Shown in pieces: positions 23,401 to 50,851 of a stretch of DNA of 64,000 nt. A program made the position numbers and the translations under genes. The notes below the pieces were generated by a model. It saw only the letters and a list, made by a program, of their open reading frames with translations, made no database searches and had not been told where the DNA came from. The DNA comes from Zygnema cylindricum (taxonomy: Eukaryota > Streptophyta > Zygnematophyceae > Zygnematales > Zygnemataceae): NCBI GenBank assembly GCA_037447655.1, contig JBBHKE010000893.1, positions 102,863-166,862 of the forward strand, read 5' to 3'. Each line of letters begins with the position of its first letter. Position 1 is the stretch's first letter.

Positions 23401-25883
23401 AATGCCAGAAATTTCAAGACACTGGTGTAATTAAATAGACCTCTGTGTGATATTTTTCTAGAGGAGGGACTTTGACCAGGTTTGACTATTGTTTGACCAG
23501 CTTGTGGGGTTAATCATTCAAAAATTATTATTAGGGATTTGTGGAAATATTTTCTTCAAAAATGATCCGTTGCGGAAAAAAGGTTTATCACAGTTTCTTT
23601 CATCTCCGCTTTCTTTTTTGCTCCTTTCTAATCAAAGGATTCAGCTACTACTTTGCCCTATTCCTGATGAATGTCATATCGGTTTGAAAAAAATGACTCT
23701 TTTTTGTTTCAACTGTTCTTATTTTTGGCAGAGATGTGCAACGGAGCCGTGATGAACTTCGGGAAAACCTTAAAGCTCGGGAGGAGGAGATTCGGGTCCT
23801 TCGGGCTACTATGAAAAAATATGGACTGAAGGATCCGACGAAGGAGTCTCCTGATTCTCGGAGTGATTCGGCTGTAATGGGAAGTAAAAAAACTATTAAA
23901 AAACAGTTAGAGAAAATTCTTGCATTACGAAAAAACCAGTCGAGAGAGCTCAGTGCGATGGATGTGGCATCCCTTGACCTGGAAACAGATTCGGAGGAGA
24001 GTGAAGGAGGAGGAGGAGGTGGAGGAAGAGGAGGAGGCGGCGGTGCTTTTGGAAGTAGTAGTTCAGGAGAGGAAGAGGGGTTGCTAGAAAGTGAAAATGG
24101 TCTTAGAGGAAGGGGAAGGAAAAAAGGGGGTGGAAGCAAAGTGAGGGGTTCTTCCGGGCGCGGGGGAGGCAGAGGTAGAGGAGGACGAGGGAGGGGAAGG
24201 AGGGGAGGAAAGGGTGGACAGGAAATGATGGGAGGTAGTCTTGAGAATGAAATAGGAGAGGGATTTGATACAAGCTATGTTACGGCTATGGAGGAAACTG
24301 AGGCTGGTTTGGTTTCGATGAAGAGGAAACCGGGAAGACCATCTGGGGCAAAGGATAAGAGGCCTCGGAAAAGGACAAAGTTTGTAGATACGGTAAACGG
24401 AACGGTGTGGATAGACTCAGAGGAAGTGGGCATGATTGAGGGAGATCTGGACACAGAAGAAGACACGGGTGGTGGTATGAAGGAAGAAGAAAGAGACGGA
24501 GGGTTAGGAATCGGTGAGGAAGGAGAGGATGGAGAAGGTTTGGATGAGGTTATGAGAAACAATCAAGGTCAGCAACATAATAAGGAAGGAGTTCAGGATA
24601 TGGGAGTGAGAGGCTTTAGTGATAGGAGAGAAAATCAGCAAAGCAATGAAGGACAACTCACTGTCAGGGGAATGGGATTGGATGGTATGCAACTTGTTTC
24701 ACAAAAAAATGGAGAGGAAGAACTCAGGGAAGGTGTGGAGGATGTACCCAATTTTGGGGGAGAACAAGAACATGGTGGTGAGAGTGAAGAAGATACACTC
24801 TTTGACGAAATGGAGGTTTTACCGTCCATGAAAAGGCGATTTATTGGTCGTCGAGGAGGGAAGGGAATGCAGGTGGTGGGCAGAGAGGAAGGAGGGGGAG
24901 ATGGTGTGGACGTAGGAAAAGGAAGGAAGGAGAAGGAGCGAGCAAAAAAGGAGAAGGTTAAAAGACTCTCTATGACTGCTAAAGAGAGAGAGGATGCGAG
25001 GGAGGCAAAGAGACGGGCAAAAGCGAGACCTCCCTCGGGAGGGCAACTTATTGGGGTAAATGGTCTTGTGGTCTTTGAGTCACGAGTCCCGGAAGGTTAT
25101 CGTCCATCTCTTCCTAACTTCCTTCCTCCACAAGGGACTCATTCAATTGGTCACGATGGGACAGGAAATATGCTTCCTCTACCAGAATCTCAGGTCAATA
25201 TGACGCTAGAGAGGCTGGATTCACATGGAATGAGTCAAAATGTAGGCTTAGCCCATCTCGGTTTTGCCGATGGGGATCCACATATTGAGAGAAGTCAAGG
25301 TGTTGGTCTCGAGAGTGTAGAGAGAGGAGGCGGTTATCATATGAGTTTGGTGAGTGGGCATGATGAGGGGAGAAGAACCATTTCCCAATCAGAAGGATGG
25401 GAGAGAGATCCTGGGGATCCCGGTGTTGGGATGGGAGGAGGAGGGGGAGGAGGAGGAGGAGGAGTTTTCGGTGTGGGATTTCATCGAAACGGGGAGGAAA
25501 ATATAGGACACGAGTTTAATAACCTAGGGTATGTTCCACATGGTTCCGTTACACATGGTTCCATCACACATGGTTCCGTCACACATGGTTCCGTCACACA
25601 TGGTTCCGTTCCACATGGTTCCATTGCACATGGTTCTGTTGCACATGGTTCCGTTCCACATGGTTCCGTTACGCATGGTTCCGTTCCACATGTTTCCGTT
25701 CCACATGGTTCCGTTATTGGCCGCTACGGTATGACGCTTACTCCCGGACTGCCAGGTGTCGGTTTTCAGGGATGGTCTCCTCATATTGATCCTCGCGGGA
25801 TTCTTCATTATGGTACGGCGGAGGAGTTGATGAGACAAGGGCATCATCTCCATCATGTAGGCAGAAATTCTCATCACGGGTAA
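20487..25883 (+). CDS. Unrecognised 1402-aa charged low-complexity protein
   Basis: Exons 20487-22424, 22875-22993 and 23732-25883 join in phase to give 1402 residues. I do not recognise the family. The N-terminal third is acidic and Ser/Asn-rich, with three NQESL repeats near 21415-21460, then a Pro/Tyr-rich stretch and a CTNCQ pair (about 22117). The 119-nt middle exon encodes a compact non-repetitive block that runs into a predicted coiled coil (RSRDELRENLKAREEEIRVL). Then follow a Gly-rich RGG-like region, an AT-hook-like KRKPGRPSGAKDKRPRKR (24321-24374), acidic and basic tracts, and twelve VxHGS units at 25536-25714. The C-terminus is His-rich. A nuclear DNA- or RNA-binding role is an inference from composition only. 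The start is the first in-frame ATG of the open frame; another follows at 20505. Confidence 0.72.
23060..23190. repeat. GA-rich purine tract in an intron
   Basis: An irregular run of GAGA, GGGAGG and GGGGAGG in the second intron of the 20487-25883 gene. It is simple-sequence DNA without coding sense. Confidence 0.7.
25536..25714 (+). repeat. 15-bp coding minisatellite, about twelve units
   Basis: The unit is approximately CACATGGTTCCGTTA and encodes HGSVT, HGSVP, HGSIA or close variants. Units stay in frame and most substitutions fall at the variable fourth or fifth residue. One unit has HVS in place of HGS. The repeat lies inside the last exon of the unrecognised gene. Confidence 0.85.
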
Positions 25884-26185
25884 TAAATTTCAAACACTTC
25901 CCTATATTTTTTTGTTTTTTGTTTCTTTTTTTCTTTTTCGTTGGTTGGGCGTTGAGTCTTTTTTTTTTTTTTTTTACTTTGTTTGGTCTTTTTGTTTTTG
26001 AGGTCGGTTCAGATAGCAATTCAAAGAATACGAGAAACGACAGACCTTCTTTTGCGAACATGTATCTCCCTGGCAGGGAGAGGGAGAGAGGCTGTTATAC
26101 CTGTTAGTGGTTACATTTTCTGTTGTTGGTTTTACTTGATAGGCAGTTGTAGCAGATTTGTACAGACGACTCTAACCAAGTAGTT

Positions 26186-26187
<2 letters not shown>

Positions 26188-26239
<52 letters not shown>
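26188..26239 (+). repeat. Homopolymer run of 52 T
   Basis: An uninterrupted T run about 300 bp past the stop codon at 25883. It could be the A-tail of a retroposed sequence on the minus strand or simple slippage. No flanking body of a retroelement is recognisable. Confidence 0.8.
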
Positions 26240-26241
<2 letters not shown>

Positions 26242-26685
26242 CTATGTAGAATTTTTCTTTCTATGTAGATATTGGAAAATAGGTCAGAATTCTAGTGGTG
26301 CACCTGTACTTCAATTTTTCTGATGTTACTTTGTAAATTTGCTCTACGTTTGTAGATTTAAAAACTGAGTTTTACTCAATAATGGAACCTGTGGCTATTA
26401 TTTGGGACTGGTAACGTTTTTTGTCCCTTTTTTGTGGGATGATTTGTCTCTACTTCACCTCTCTCTCCTTAAGGTATAGTGTTATAGCTATTTTTATCCC
26501 TGAAAGATGTTTCATATATCTCCTAAGACGTGTATACTCTAAAAACTGTTCCTAAAACTGTTCCTGAGACTGGTCCTAATACTGTTCCTTTATATTGAAA
26601 TGATTTTACGAAAATGTAAAGCAATTGGAGAAGAGTGCCCTTCATTTAAACCTTTACTTCAAATGTGTCGAAAACGATTGGAAAC

Positions 26686-26724
26686 TCTATATGTGGTTTC
26701 CCCGAACTACGCGTGTATTATACC
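26686..26724 (+). repeat. Single arm of a short foldback element
   Basis: It reads CTATATGTGGTTTCCCC followed by GCGTGTATTATACC and matches the arms at 54617-54689 and the minus strand of 13462-13502. No second arm is clear here. Confidence 0.4.
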
Positions 26725-29077
26725 GTCTAAATTATGCATAGTAACGGGAAACTAAAAACAGTGTTTAAAATTGTTTTTGTACATTCAAACTGTGGTTCTA
26801 ACTGGCGCCCTCCTTCAGCACTACATATTGTTGCTTCAAGTTTTCTTTTAATTCACGTATACCTTTTTTAAGTTTTAGGGGCCCTGGTGGGACTCTCTCT
26901 TATAAAATAAATTCTGGAAAGACTGGGGACGCACCATAACGTATTCCATTGGTGATAGAGTTAACACACTATCAAAGTTATACCCTCGTTTTGAGAGTAA
27001 ATCATACATTTTTGTACAGTTTTTGGAGTAATCATATATGCTTAACACTGCACGATTCACCCTCGAATTGTAGAATTTTGTACCGTTCCTTAAGTAATTG
27101 TATATTCACTTGACTCTTGAGGATTAATGTCCCTCGTGTAAGTACCCTACAAGATGTGACTTGATTGAAGGTGCAAAACGGAGGAGATACACCACGTGAA
27201 GTTGCAATTGAAGGCAACGCTAATCTTATTTTTAGTTTTTTGTTGGGTATGTATTTCAAATCCTACAGATGTTCGTCTGTGATTTTCACTGTCTGATGAG
27301 GTGTAAAGTGACGCTAAAAACAACTGGCTGGTCTAATTCGGGGCCTTAGAATATTTGGAATACGGCAGATTTTTGGTCATGGGACAGGAATAATGTCATC
27401 ATTATGCATTATGGAACAATTGCAATTTTACTGTATAACCACTGTTTAAACCACAATCACCAGTATTTGAGGAATTTGGCCCTAACAAGAATATTAGATG
27501 GCCCAATCGCCATTTGTGCACTCAATGGGAAATATTTCCGTCAATTTTGAGGCTTTTGTAGTGTTGCTTATTGTGACACGGAATAGTCAGTAAACGATTT
27601 TAAGGACCGTTTCCAGTTTTACTTGCACTGTCACTTCAATTAGAATCGTCAATGTTTGCCTAAGGTATTTATGTTGTTAGTTAAGGTTTATAGAACCACT
27701 CATTATATTGGCATTTACTGACACGTAAAGGCAAATTTTTTGAACACCAACAGCTTTAGAAATTTGCGCTTGATAGAGGCCCTAAAACAACCTGAGATAT
27801 CCTTAACATCTTAAATATCCTATATATCCTAAAATCCAAGTTAGACCCCGAAATGCCCGGAAATACTCTAAAAACAATTTGGAACAGTGGTTAATGACTT
27901 CATAGCATTAACATCGACAAACACACGTAATATAGTGTACCAAAAGCTTCTGGATATCTGTTCCTTTTGATATTCGATTAGTGTACGAACCGGTATATAT
28001 TATTGATATGTCAGTGTGATAATATACAACACTAGGTTTTGACCAAAATCACGTAACGACAGTGATAGATGCAAATAGATGCATGGCTAACATACTTATA
28101 ATTAAGGTAAAGTAAAAAAAACGCATTTTCTGTAGCTAGGTGGCATCGAACATTAAGAGGTAAGTAGTTCATCATCCTTTCGTTTAGTATGGAGAGAATT
28201 ACTGGCTTTCATGTGACTTGCCGGATGAATTTTATCATGTTTCGCATATATGAAGAACAGTTGTATGTCTGTCGTAGATATTCCGAAATAGTGGACAATC
28301 AATTGTTGAAAATCCGGCTTCCATGTGAATCCCTAGCGTCTACAAAATATTTATTGATTACCCTTCGTTACCAATGACTAAAATGACTAAGGATTTCTAT
28401 TAAAAAAAAGATAATGTCATTACAGGAATAAATGAGAAGATGATCTCCGAGGTTGCTACACCAGCCCATTTATAGCTGCATTTTTTTACTTTTTTCAGTT
28501 ATTTAATAGCTGCATCCACACATCATATTTTGGATGTTACATAAACTGCTTAAACTGCCACATTCAGCTTTGGGTGACACGTGTCAGAACCTTTTGATCA
28601 CATTTTAATCAGGAGGACAATCGACTATCAAATACACACGTCAATTTGCCCAAACAGCTATAGCTTCTTAAAAGCATCGTCTCTCTCAAGAACAATTTTA
28701 CGACAAGAACGTCCTGACCTAACCAACTCGAAAATATACATACATTTCCCTTCAAACATTTGGACAAGCACTATCTCCTGGTAATTGGCTGGATTGCATC
28801 CATATGTCATAGACTTCCGTGCAGTCACATCGAACACAGGTTAAAATTACGATTTTTCATAATTTATAATAAACATAAATAAAACATAATAAACATCAGT
28901 TATGTAAAACCAGTTCCACACCAATTTCACCAGTTTCTCTCCCGAACAAGACCCCCCATAGCACATCATCCACTGGCTCGATTTCATGTAGACCAATCGG
29001 ATACAGTTTTCTCCAGTAGCACGTATTTTAAGGGGAAATTACAATATAACTTATAAGTTTTTTCACATATTTGAACC

Positions 29078-29220
29078 ATAGGTCAAAAGTTGAAAGCACG
29101 TGTAAACGCTGTATATGGTATCCATGTATTAAACATATTATACCCACAAAATATGTGTGACACATGCAATACGTGGTTACAGATATAGCGTTTACCCACA
29201 TTTATGCACTTTTGATCTAT
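29078..29220. mobile_element. About 140-bp foldback element
   Basis: The left arm begins ATAGGTCAAAAG and continues through TAAACGCTG to TCCATGTATT. The right arm read on the minus strand begins ATAGATCAAAAGTG and continues through TAAACGCTATA to CCACGTATT. The arms are about 55 nt with mismatches around a short AT-rich loop. It lies 480-630 nt beyond the RPB2 stop, so it may fall in the RPB2 3' flank. Confidence 0.6.
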
Positions 29221-29703
29221 AATTTTACCCACGGTTTAGACTAGTAGAGATATGACCAAGAATTCCTAGGTTCCAGAAAACAAGGAAATATCCGTGTCCC
29301 CAGTTAGTAGAACTTCAGCTTATGATTTCCCATCATTTATTTAATACAAAATGAAGTTCAAAAGAAAAAAAAAAAAACCGACATGCGAAAGAAGGCTCGT
29401 ATAGAATCGAAACACGACAAAACTTTCATTTTTTCTAGTCTAAACTTTCTAAGCTCCTTTCACAAACAAATCCATTATCTTTACATTTGAGTCTCTGCGT
29501 AACAAAAAAACCTGCAAAAACTCGAGTTGAATATCTTCCCTTTAAGAATGTCCCAATCATGATCGTGCTAAACCAGTCTTTTTTTATCTCTACCAATCTC
29601 ATACCTTTCCTGAAATGAAAAAAACGAGCGTGTCTCTTTTTACCATAATTTCGTCCAGAATTTTAAACATCACTAGTCAAAAATTTTCCCGAATATTTTT
29701 TTT

Positions 29704-44943
<15,240 letters not shown>

Positions 44944-45950
44944 AGCTTCTCACGGCTAAAAAAGTTAACTGAACCTCGTTCAAACAGACACCAAACAGAC
45001 GATAGTACCCGAGGAAAAAAAATGTTATTTTGTGACTCCGGATGTCAATGTTAAAACTGGGAATCCAATAATGATTATAACTGTAGTTATTCGAATAAGG
45101 TTTTATTGCCGGGTTACACAGAAATCGAATACCAACTACTCCCTCTCTGATATGAATTTGGCGAGTGATGAACAAAAGAACAAAGGTAGAGAAATAGTCG
45201 CAGTGACTCTTCTAGGAACTTTATGAAATTACAAACATATGTATGTTACAGCTTTAACAGTCCCATACGGTGATGCTATAATGCTATGTTATAAAAGTAC
45301 GGACATTTCGTGCGGAAGACGCAATCAGCATATCGTGCGAAATTCCCCCATCGGTACAGTAATGTAGTAAAGCCTTTTAAGGCAGAACTATATGTTCCAA
45401 TGTAGCCGGATCTTAATTCCTGATCCAGTTGGCGAATTAGACAAATATTTTACACGACTCATGATATTGCACATGTTGATCGTGTACCTGATTCGTGGAG
45501 AGAGTGGAAGATAGAACATACGGCTCCCCCTTGCTTGTTTTACTCATGGACGGTGTAGGACTTTATGTTCGGTTCAAAAATACCAATTTAGCCGTCCATA
45601 CATTTGTCCTCTCGCTTCCTGCCGGTTTCCATGTACTTCCTTCACCCGCTTTGAAAGTTTCAGATTCCAGCCGTCAATTGTTGCGTGCCAGAATTGATGG
45701 TTAGATCCTTGCCCATTTGTCCTCACTGAATCATTTCCATGTACGGTATCCCTTGTCACAGCTCTTTATGATCTTGAACCGTCGATGAGACGTGACAACT
45801 TTGGACCGTCCGATGCCAGCAATTAGGGTTTGGTGCCCATTTTGGTGAGGGCGCTCTGTTCAAACAGCCCTCTTTCCAATCTCCCTCATTCTCTCGCAGA
45901 AGGGAGTGCTCTTCCGCTTCTGCTTCTGCTACAGCTCTCTGTCAGCAGCC
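44944..45950. promoter_or_regulatory. Divergent promoter region between RPB2 and eL31
   Basis: The ATG of RPB2 (minus) and the ATG of eL31 (plus) lie 1007 bp apart with no gene between them. A telo-box TTAGGGTTT sits at 45823-45831, about 120 bp before the eL31 ATG. A pyrimidine-rich leader (CTCTTTCCAATCTCCCTC) precedes the start codon, as is usual for plant ribosomal protein genes. No convincing TATA box is seen near either start. Whether the two genes share control is unknown. Confidence 0.5.
45823..45831 (+). promoter_or_regulatory. Telo-box upstream of eL31
   Basis: TTAGGGTTT, a motif known to be common in promoters of plant ribosomal protein and translation genes, lies about 120 bp upstream of the eL31 start. 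Position and identity fit; function is inferred. Confidence 0.55.
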
Positions 45951-47228
45951 ATGGTTGAGAAGGGCAAGCCTCGCAAGGATGAGGTGGTGACACGGGAGTA
46001 CACCGTCAATCTTCACAAGCGTCTTCATGGAGTGTACGTATTCTGGACTATCATACTCAGTCATGGTCCATTACTGGGATTATTGGTGTAACCTAGAAAG
46101 ATAAGGAAGAGGAAGAGGTTAACAGAGTGAAGGGAGAATGGCAAGGGAAAAAGACAGGTTCTTTTAAAAGTCAGAAACGACTGAGAGGAAAGAGCAAAGG
46201 AAAAGGGAATGAGTTAGAACTTATTTTAAGCTGTGGGGAATCATATCTGGTACAGTATTTATATTTTGAAGGAACAGTGGAACAATTTTCATTCTTTTTA
46301 TTCTGAGTTAAGTAGTTAAGTAAAAATATGCAGATGTATTTTTCCCCAGACTGCCCAATTTAGTTATTTTTCTATGTTTTTAAAAGCCCACTCTGAACCA
46401 ATAGTATGTGAGGGTTGAAGTAAGCTCCGAACAATTTGCATATGGCCGCTAGGGTTTAGACTCACAAGTTCCATCTCGCTTTTTTTTCCCCTGGAAATGT
46501 ATGTGTTGGCATTCATCCTAACTTGGAGAGCCATTCATCCTAACTTGGAGAGCCATTCATCCTAACTTGGAGAGATAGTTATCCAAGGCAGAAACTCAAA
46601 AAAAATGCATGCTATTTTTATCTTGTACGCTTCATTGATGTCGGTCAGTATCAAGGTTTAAACAATTCTTGACATTTGTAAGTCTTTTTGGCATTGTATG
46701 TCTCGTTGTAAGTAAGATTTATGAGGAATTAATTACTTGCCGGTTATACATATGAGTCATGTTGTTGAGCGGCCTATGCTTTTGGTTAAGCGAGTAACTC
46801 TGCTGCTCTTTGCCTAGACCCGCTGTCCTGCAAGATACTAATTGTCATGGCTGTCTCGTGTTCCTTAGTACATAATCCTATGAATTGTACATGGCTACTA
46901 TTTCTTTCCAGAATGCTGAGTCCTTCTTTTGCTGTCCTGTCTTTGCAGCACTTTCAAGAAGATGGCGCCCAAAGCTGTTAAAGAAATCAGGAAGTTTGCA
47001 CAGAAGGCCATGGGAACTTCAGATGTTCGACTAGATGTGAAGCTTAACAAGCATTTATGGAGTAGAGGTGTCCGAAATGTGCCTACTCGTGTACGTGTTC
47101 GCATTGCACGAAAGCGCAATGATGATGAGGATGCCAAAGAGGAGCTTTACAGCTATGTCACAATCGCAGAGGTTCCAGCTGAGGGGCTCACTGGTTTGGG
47201 CACAAAGATTGTGGAGGATGAAGAGTAG
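45951..47228 (+). CDS. RPL31: Large-subunit ribosomal protein eL31
   Basis: Structural protein of the 60S ribosomal subunit, near the peptide exit tunnel. Exons 45951-46033 and 46949-47228 join in phase 2 (HGV|TFKK) to give 120 aa, the normal length of the family. Recognisable family segments are [65 protein letters not shown] and [10 protein letters not shown], with an acidic C-terminus. The start follows a CAGCAGCC context and is the only sensible ATG. The 915-bp intron carries a 22-bp tandem repeat and no snoRNA that I could support. Confidence 0.97.
46511..46574 (+). repeat. 22-bp tandem repeat, three copies, in the eL31 intron
   Basis: The unit ATTCATCCTAACTTGGAGAG plus CC starts at 46511, 46533 and 46555, and the copies are identical over their shared length. 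Perfect identity suggests a recent origin. Confidence 0.92.
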
Positions 47229-50200
47229 AGGAAGCTTTAGGTTTGAAGGATGAAGCCTGAGGATCGTGAAGTCTAGATGGCCCATTTTTAGGGTTGAAAA
47301 AGCTCCCGAGATAGCTCTCAAGAAGGAACAGCAATGGTGTAGAATTGATGGCTGGATATAGTAGATGTGTTCGATGATGTCGTTAGGTTTGGTAGCGAGA
47401 AGCTACAGCTTAATTGACTTTTTTTTTTATAAAGCACTCCTATATTCTCCAGTCTGTCCACTGTCCAGTCTCTTTCTCTTGTGGTAGGCATCTTCAATGT
47501 TCGTTTTTCACTTGTTGTGAGTGTAATCAATGTTAACATCGAACTGAACAGATACTTTGTTGGCAGCGATAGCTTCCATGGATCCTGTGTAACATTGTCC
47601 CTGATGCCTAATTTTTGGTCCTACAAATGGTGCTTCTGTCTTTTGTTCTGTGTGACAGGCTTATCGTAAGGGTTGATAATCGTATGTTTCTCAAAATTTA
47701 TGCTGTGTTACAGTTTTCATATATTCTTAGCTCCCAATGTTACGTGCAATACAAGTTGTTCACAATGCGTTGAAGTTATTTGTCAGTCGTTTCGGCAACA
47801 ACCTGATGACATTGATATCATAGCAATGGTATAGAACAGAATTTAAAGTTGTATTAAATGGTTGTGAGGCTATGAAGCATTTGGAGATACCATGATGGAA
47901 GAAAATGAGCAAAACCAAAACGACAGAATTATATCGCAAATATCCGTACGATTTTTCGTACAATTTTCCGTACAATGACTGTACGGACACCCATTTTTAA
48001 CGATATATATCGCGATAATTTATGTTGGTCCCGGTACGATATATCGAGGAATCTGCTCGATCAATATTCGATATATCGAATATTGAAATTATCGCGATAT
48101 GAATTAACCCGATACCCAACACTAGTTGTCAGATACTTCAAGCAATAAAAAGATTACGCATAGGTCGCAAATGGACAAAAAAAAAATGTGTACTCTCCTT
48201 CGTACAAAAAAACGAATTCTGCGTGCGAAGGCGTTTTCCTATTCGTTACTCGATTGTAACTTTTAATAAAATCGACTCTCGAGTTAATTTTAGTAAAAGT
48301 TTGAAGACGGCATGAACAAGGCAATGGGTTGAAATTACAACAAAGCCAAATTGAAGTACATTATGAGTTTCAAGATAAGGAAAAAAAGTAAAACATTGTT
48401 TTTCTTTTTATAATGGTATTCACACATAGTTCGCACGGTGGAAATTTTACTTGTTGCATGTTCAATTTTGGAGGAAAACACACATGGGCACACAGCCTAA
48501 AAGTCCAATGAATGGAATGTACGTATTCACAATTCTGTTTTGTCAGTTTAACAAATGACTTTACAATGTTAGCAATCTCATATTGACACATCGTAAGTTG
48601 CTCACTCTATTCTACTTCTCAATTCATATTCAAGTTGTTTTGAAGATAACATCGGCAAAAAGAAGCAAACTCTTTTGTTGTAAAGACGACTTGTGCTTCC
48701 TTGTGTGCACTATAGACTTCACCAACTTGAAATAAATGCATGAATTTACGACGGATAACGCATATGTCCATGGTGCCCATCTAGCGTACACACCCAGTCT
48801 TGTTTTAAATTATGGCTTCCACATATTTGTCGCTTAAAACACCACTACACTGGCCATCACTATTAATTTAGAAGGATAATTGGTGTCAATGTAGGGTTAG
48901 GTGTTTAAATATGTCAGCCAAAGATGTTTATGACCAAACTAGCACTATTAACTCTAGTAGCAATGTGCCGTTGACTCTGCGATCCACCTCGTCTCAGAGA
49001 CACATGAGCTAAAAAAAAATCTTTAGCCCCCAACCATGGTCAACAACATGCAATGGCTCCAAACTTGTTCATTGTCGCATAGCCAGTCATCCCAACCATC
49101 ACAAAACGGAAACGGCTAGATGTACATGTGCTAGAGGCTGTTTCTCCACAACACCAACTTCATTGATTTACTTACCAAATTTGCTTCACCACTTTTGCAA
49201 ATGGTTGTATGATGATAGCAAGCGCATGTTGACAAATTGTAAACTTTTCTCTTCCTTCTACTTCTCAGCTTAACGATCTGTACTTCGCAAACCAAAGCCA
49301 TCTGTTATAGAATACCACCCCACAAATGTGTGCACACCTAGACCTCGCAAACTTATAGACTTTGCAGAATCAAAATACTTTGGTGAACACTTTGACCTCA
49401 TGTAAACCTTCTCATAGAGTAAGCTGTATCATATTTTGACATCAAACACACATTGCCTTCTACAATGACGTTTTCAAATTCTAATTTCAACAGATCAAAA
49501 ATTTGGCAAACATATATTAATTTTTACTCTGTTTAAGCTGGCAACCTATGTGGATTACAAGTGCGCAGACTTTGTGGTACTATCCAATCACAAACCAGGA
49601 CCAAGATAAGGACCGACACCCGTGCACATATACAACTAAAAAAAAAAACACCTTTATATTTAGAAGTTGACAACATGACTACTTTCAAAAGAGAGCAAAG
49701 AGAAAAACACAAAAAAAAAGAAAATAACTCTGTTTGGAGTCCCAAAATTGACCACAACAAAACTACTAGATGCATTACAACAAAACAGGACAACCTCGTT
49801 AAAATTTGTCTTCAACAAAAACGTCAAACATACCGACAATGGGGAACCACTTACAAAATTTAAGAAAAGTAAAGCCAACATGAAACGTCAGCTTCAACAT
49901 ATTCAATAGCCCACGCAGGAAAAATAGACCAAAATAAAAAAATAAAAAAATAAAAAATCGCCAACATAACTCTTATGTTGCCAAATGCAGTTTATCAAGA
50001 AATCAAGTAAAAGGAAAAAAAAAGTAAAAGGAAAATAAAAAGAAAAAGGGAAAGGAAAAAGCAGTCATCATCACATGAACCTTGTATCAAAAAAACTCCT
50101 TAGGTGACCACCAGAAACTTTCTTATGTCCCACTAAAACAGTAAAAACCACCCTAAGAACCACCCTAAAAACCACACTAAAAACCACAGTAAAACACCCA

Positions 50201-50526
50201 CCTGCACAACAACGATGTGACCATCAGACACATTCAAGTGTTTTCCTATCTTACTCCAGAAGTACTAACTATGAAGCAAAACTCAACCATCAAAACCCAA
50301 ACCGTAATCTCGCAACATGAGACTCATGCGTTTCGTCCCTATCCTCAAAACTTTGTCCACAATCAGAAAAGTTACACACTAATTCATCACAGGAGGCTTC
50401 AGAAGCGTCTTTTCTTTCGTCATTTACCCCGACTTTCACATCCTCGCGTTGCTCTCCCATATCATCGTCAGATCATCCATTATCCACACCATTATCATTC
50501 CCGTCTCCCTTGTTGATACGCCAAAC
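47229..50526. other. Gene-poor spacer downstream of eL31
   Basis: The first few hundred bases are the eL31 3' untranslated region. The rest contains an element end at 47930-48124, a loose repeated pair (48575-48735 and 49205-49365) and A-rich tracts near 49900-50200. I see no supportable gene. Confidence 0.55.
47930..48124. repeat. Element remnant rich in TATCGATA-like palindromes
   Basis: The right end read on the minus strand is GTGTTGGGTATCGGG, close to the ends of the element at 16536-16984. The interior shows ATATATCGCGATAAT, CGATATATCG and ATTATCGCGATAT. The left end is not clear. Confidence 0.5.
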
Positions 50527-50851
50527 TCAAGAATCATCGCCTTCTATCTCTTGGTCGTCCTCATCCTGGGTCAAGTTTTTGGTTAGAGGACCCTGATCCT
50601 CCTCATCCTCCTCGTCCTTCTTATCGAGTCTTTGCCTGTCGCAGTCACTGTTCTCCTCTTTTCTCCGAGAATAATACTCATCCCTCTCCTTCTCATCATC
50701 TTCATCCCTCTCCTTCTCAGGATCTTCATCCCTCTCCTTCTCAAGATCTTCATCCCTCTCCTTCTCAAGATCTTCATCCCTCTTCTTCTCATCGTCTTCA
50801 TCCCGCTCCTTCACATCATCTTCATACCTCTCCTTCTCATCATCATCATTC
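50527..50851 (-). CDS. Possible alternative last exon of RS2Z with 24-bp charged repeats
   Basis: An open frame encodes about 107 residues of alternating acidic and basic units (EKERDEDL, EKERDEDP and variants), then an Asp/Glu-rich tail and a stop at 50527. An acceptor AG at 50853-50852, downstream of a long pyrimidine tract, would join it in phase to the RS2Z exon ending at 51789. It would then replace the stop codon at 51787-51785. This AG is not the first after the pyrimidine tract, and the frame could be a by-product of the repeat. I rate the coding call as uncertain. Confidence 0.3.

Larger units (their letters stand above)
25884..29703. other. Gene-poor spacer between two convergent genes
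   Basis: The region holds the 3' ends of the gene ending at 25883 and of RPB2, whose stop is at 29704. It contains a 52-base T run (26188-26239), a foldback-family arm (26686-26724) and a foldback element (29078-29220). No open frame here has recognisable protein features. Confidence 0.6.

Noticed and set aside
25531..25877. Open frames on both strands across the 15-bp repeat
   Set aside because: Only the plus frame continues into the long upstream reading frame; the others are shadows of the repeat.
46034..46948. snoRNA in the eL31 intron
   Set aside because: Ribosomal protein introns often host snoRNAs, but no C/D or H/ACA box pair with a closing stem was found.
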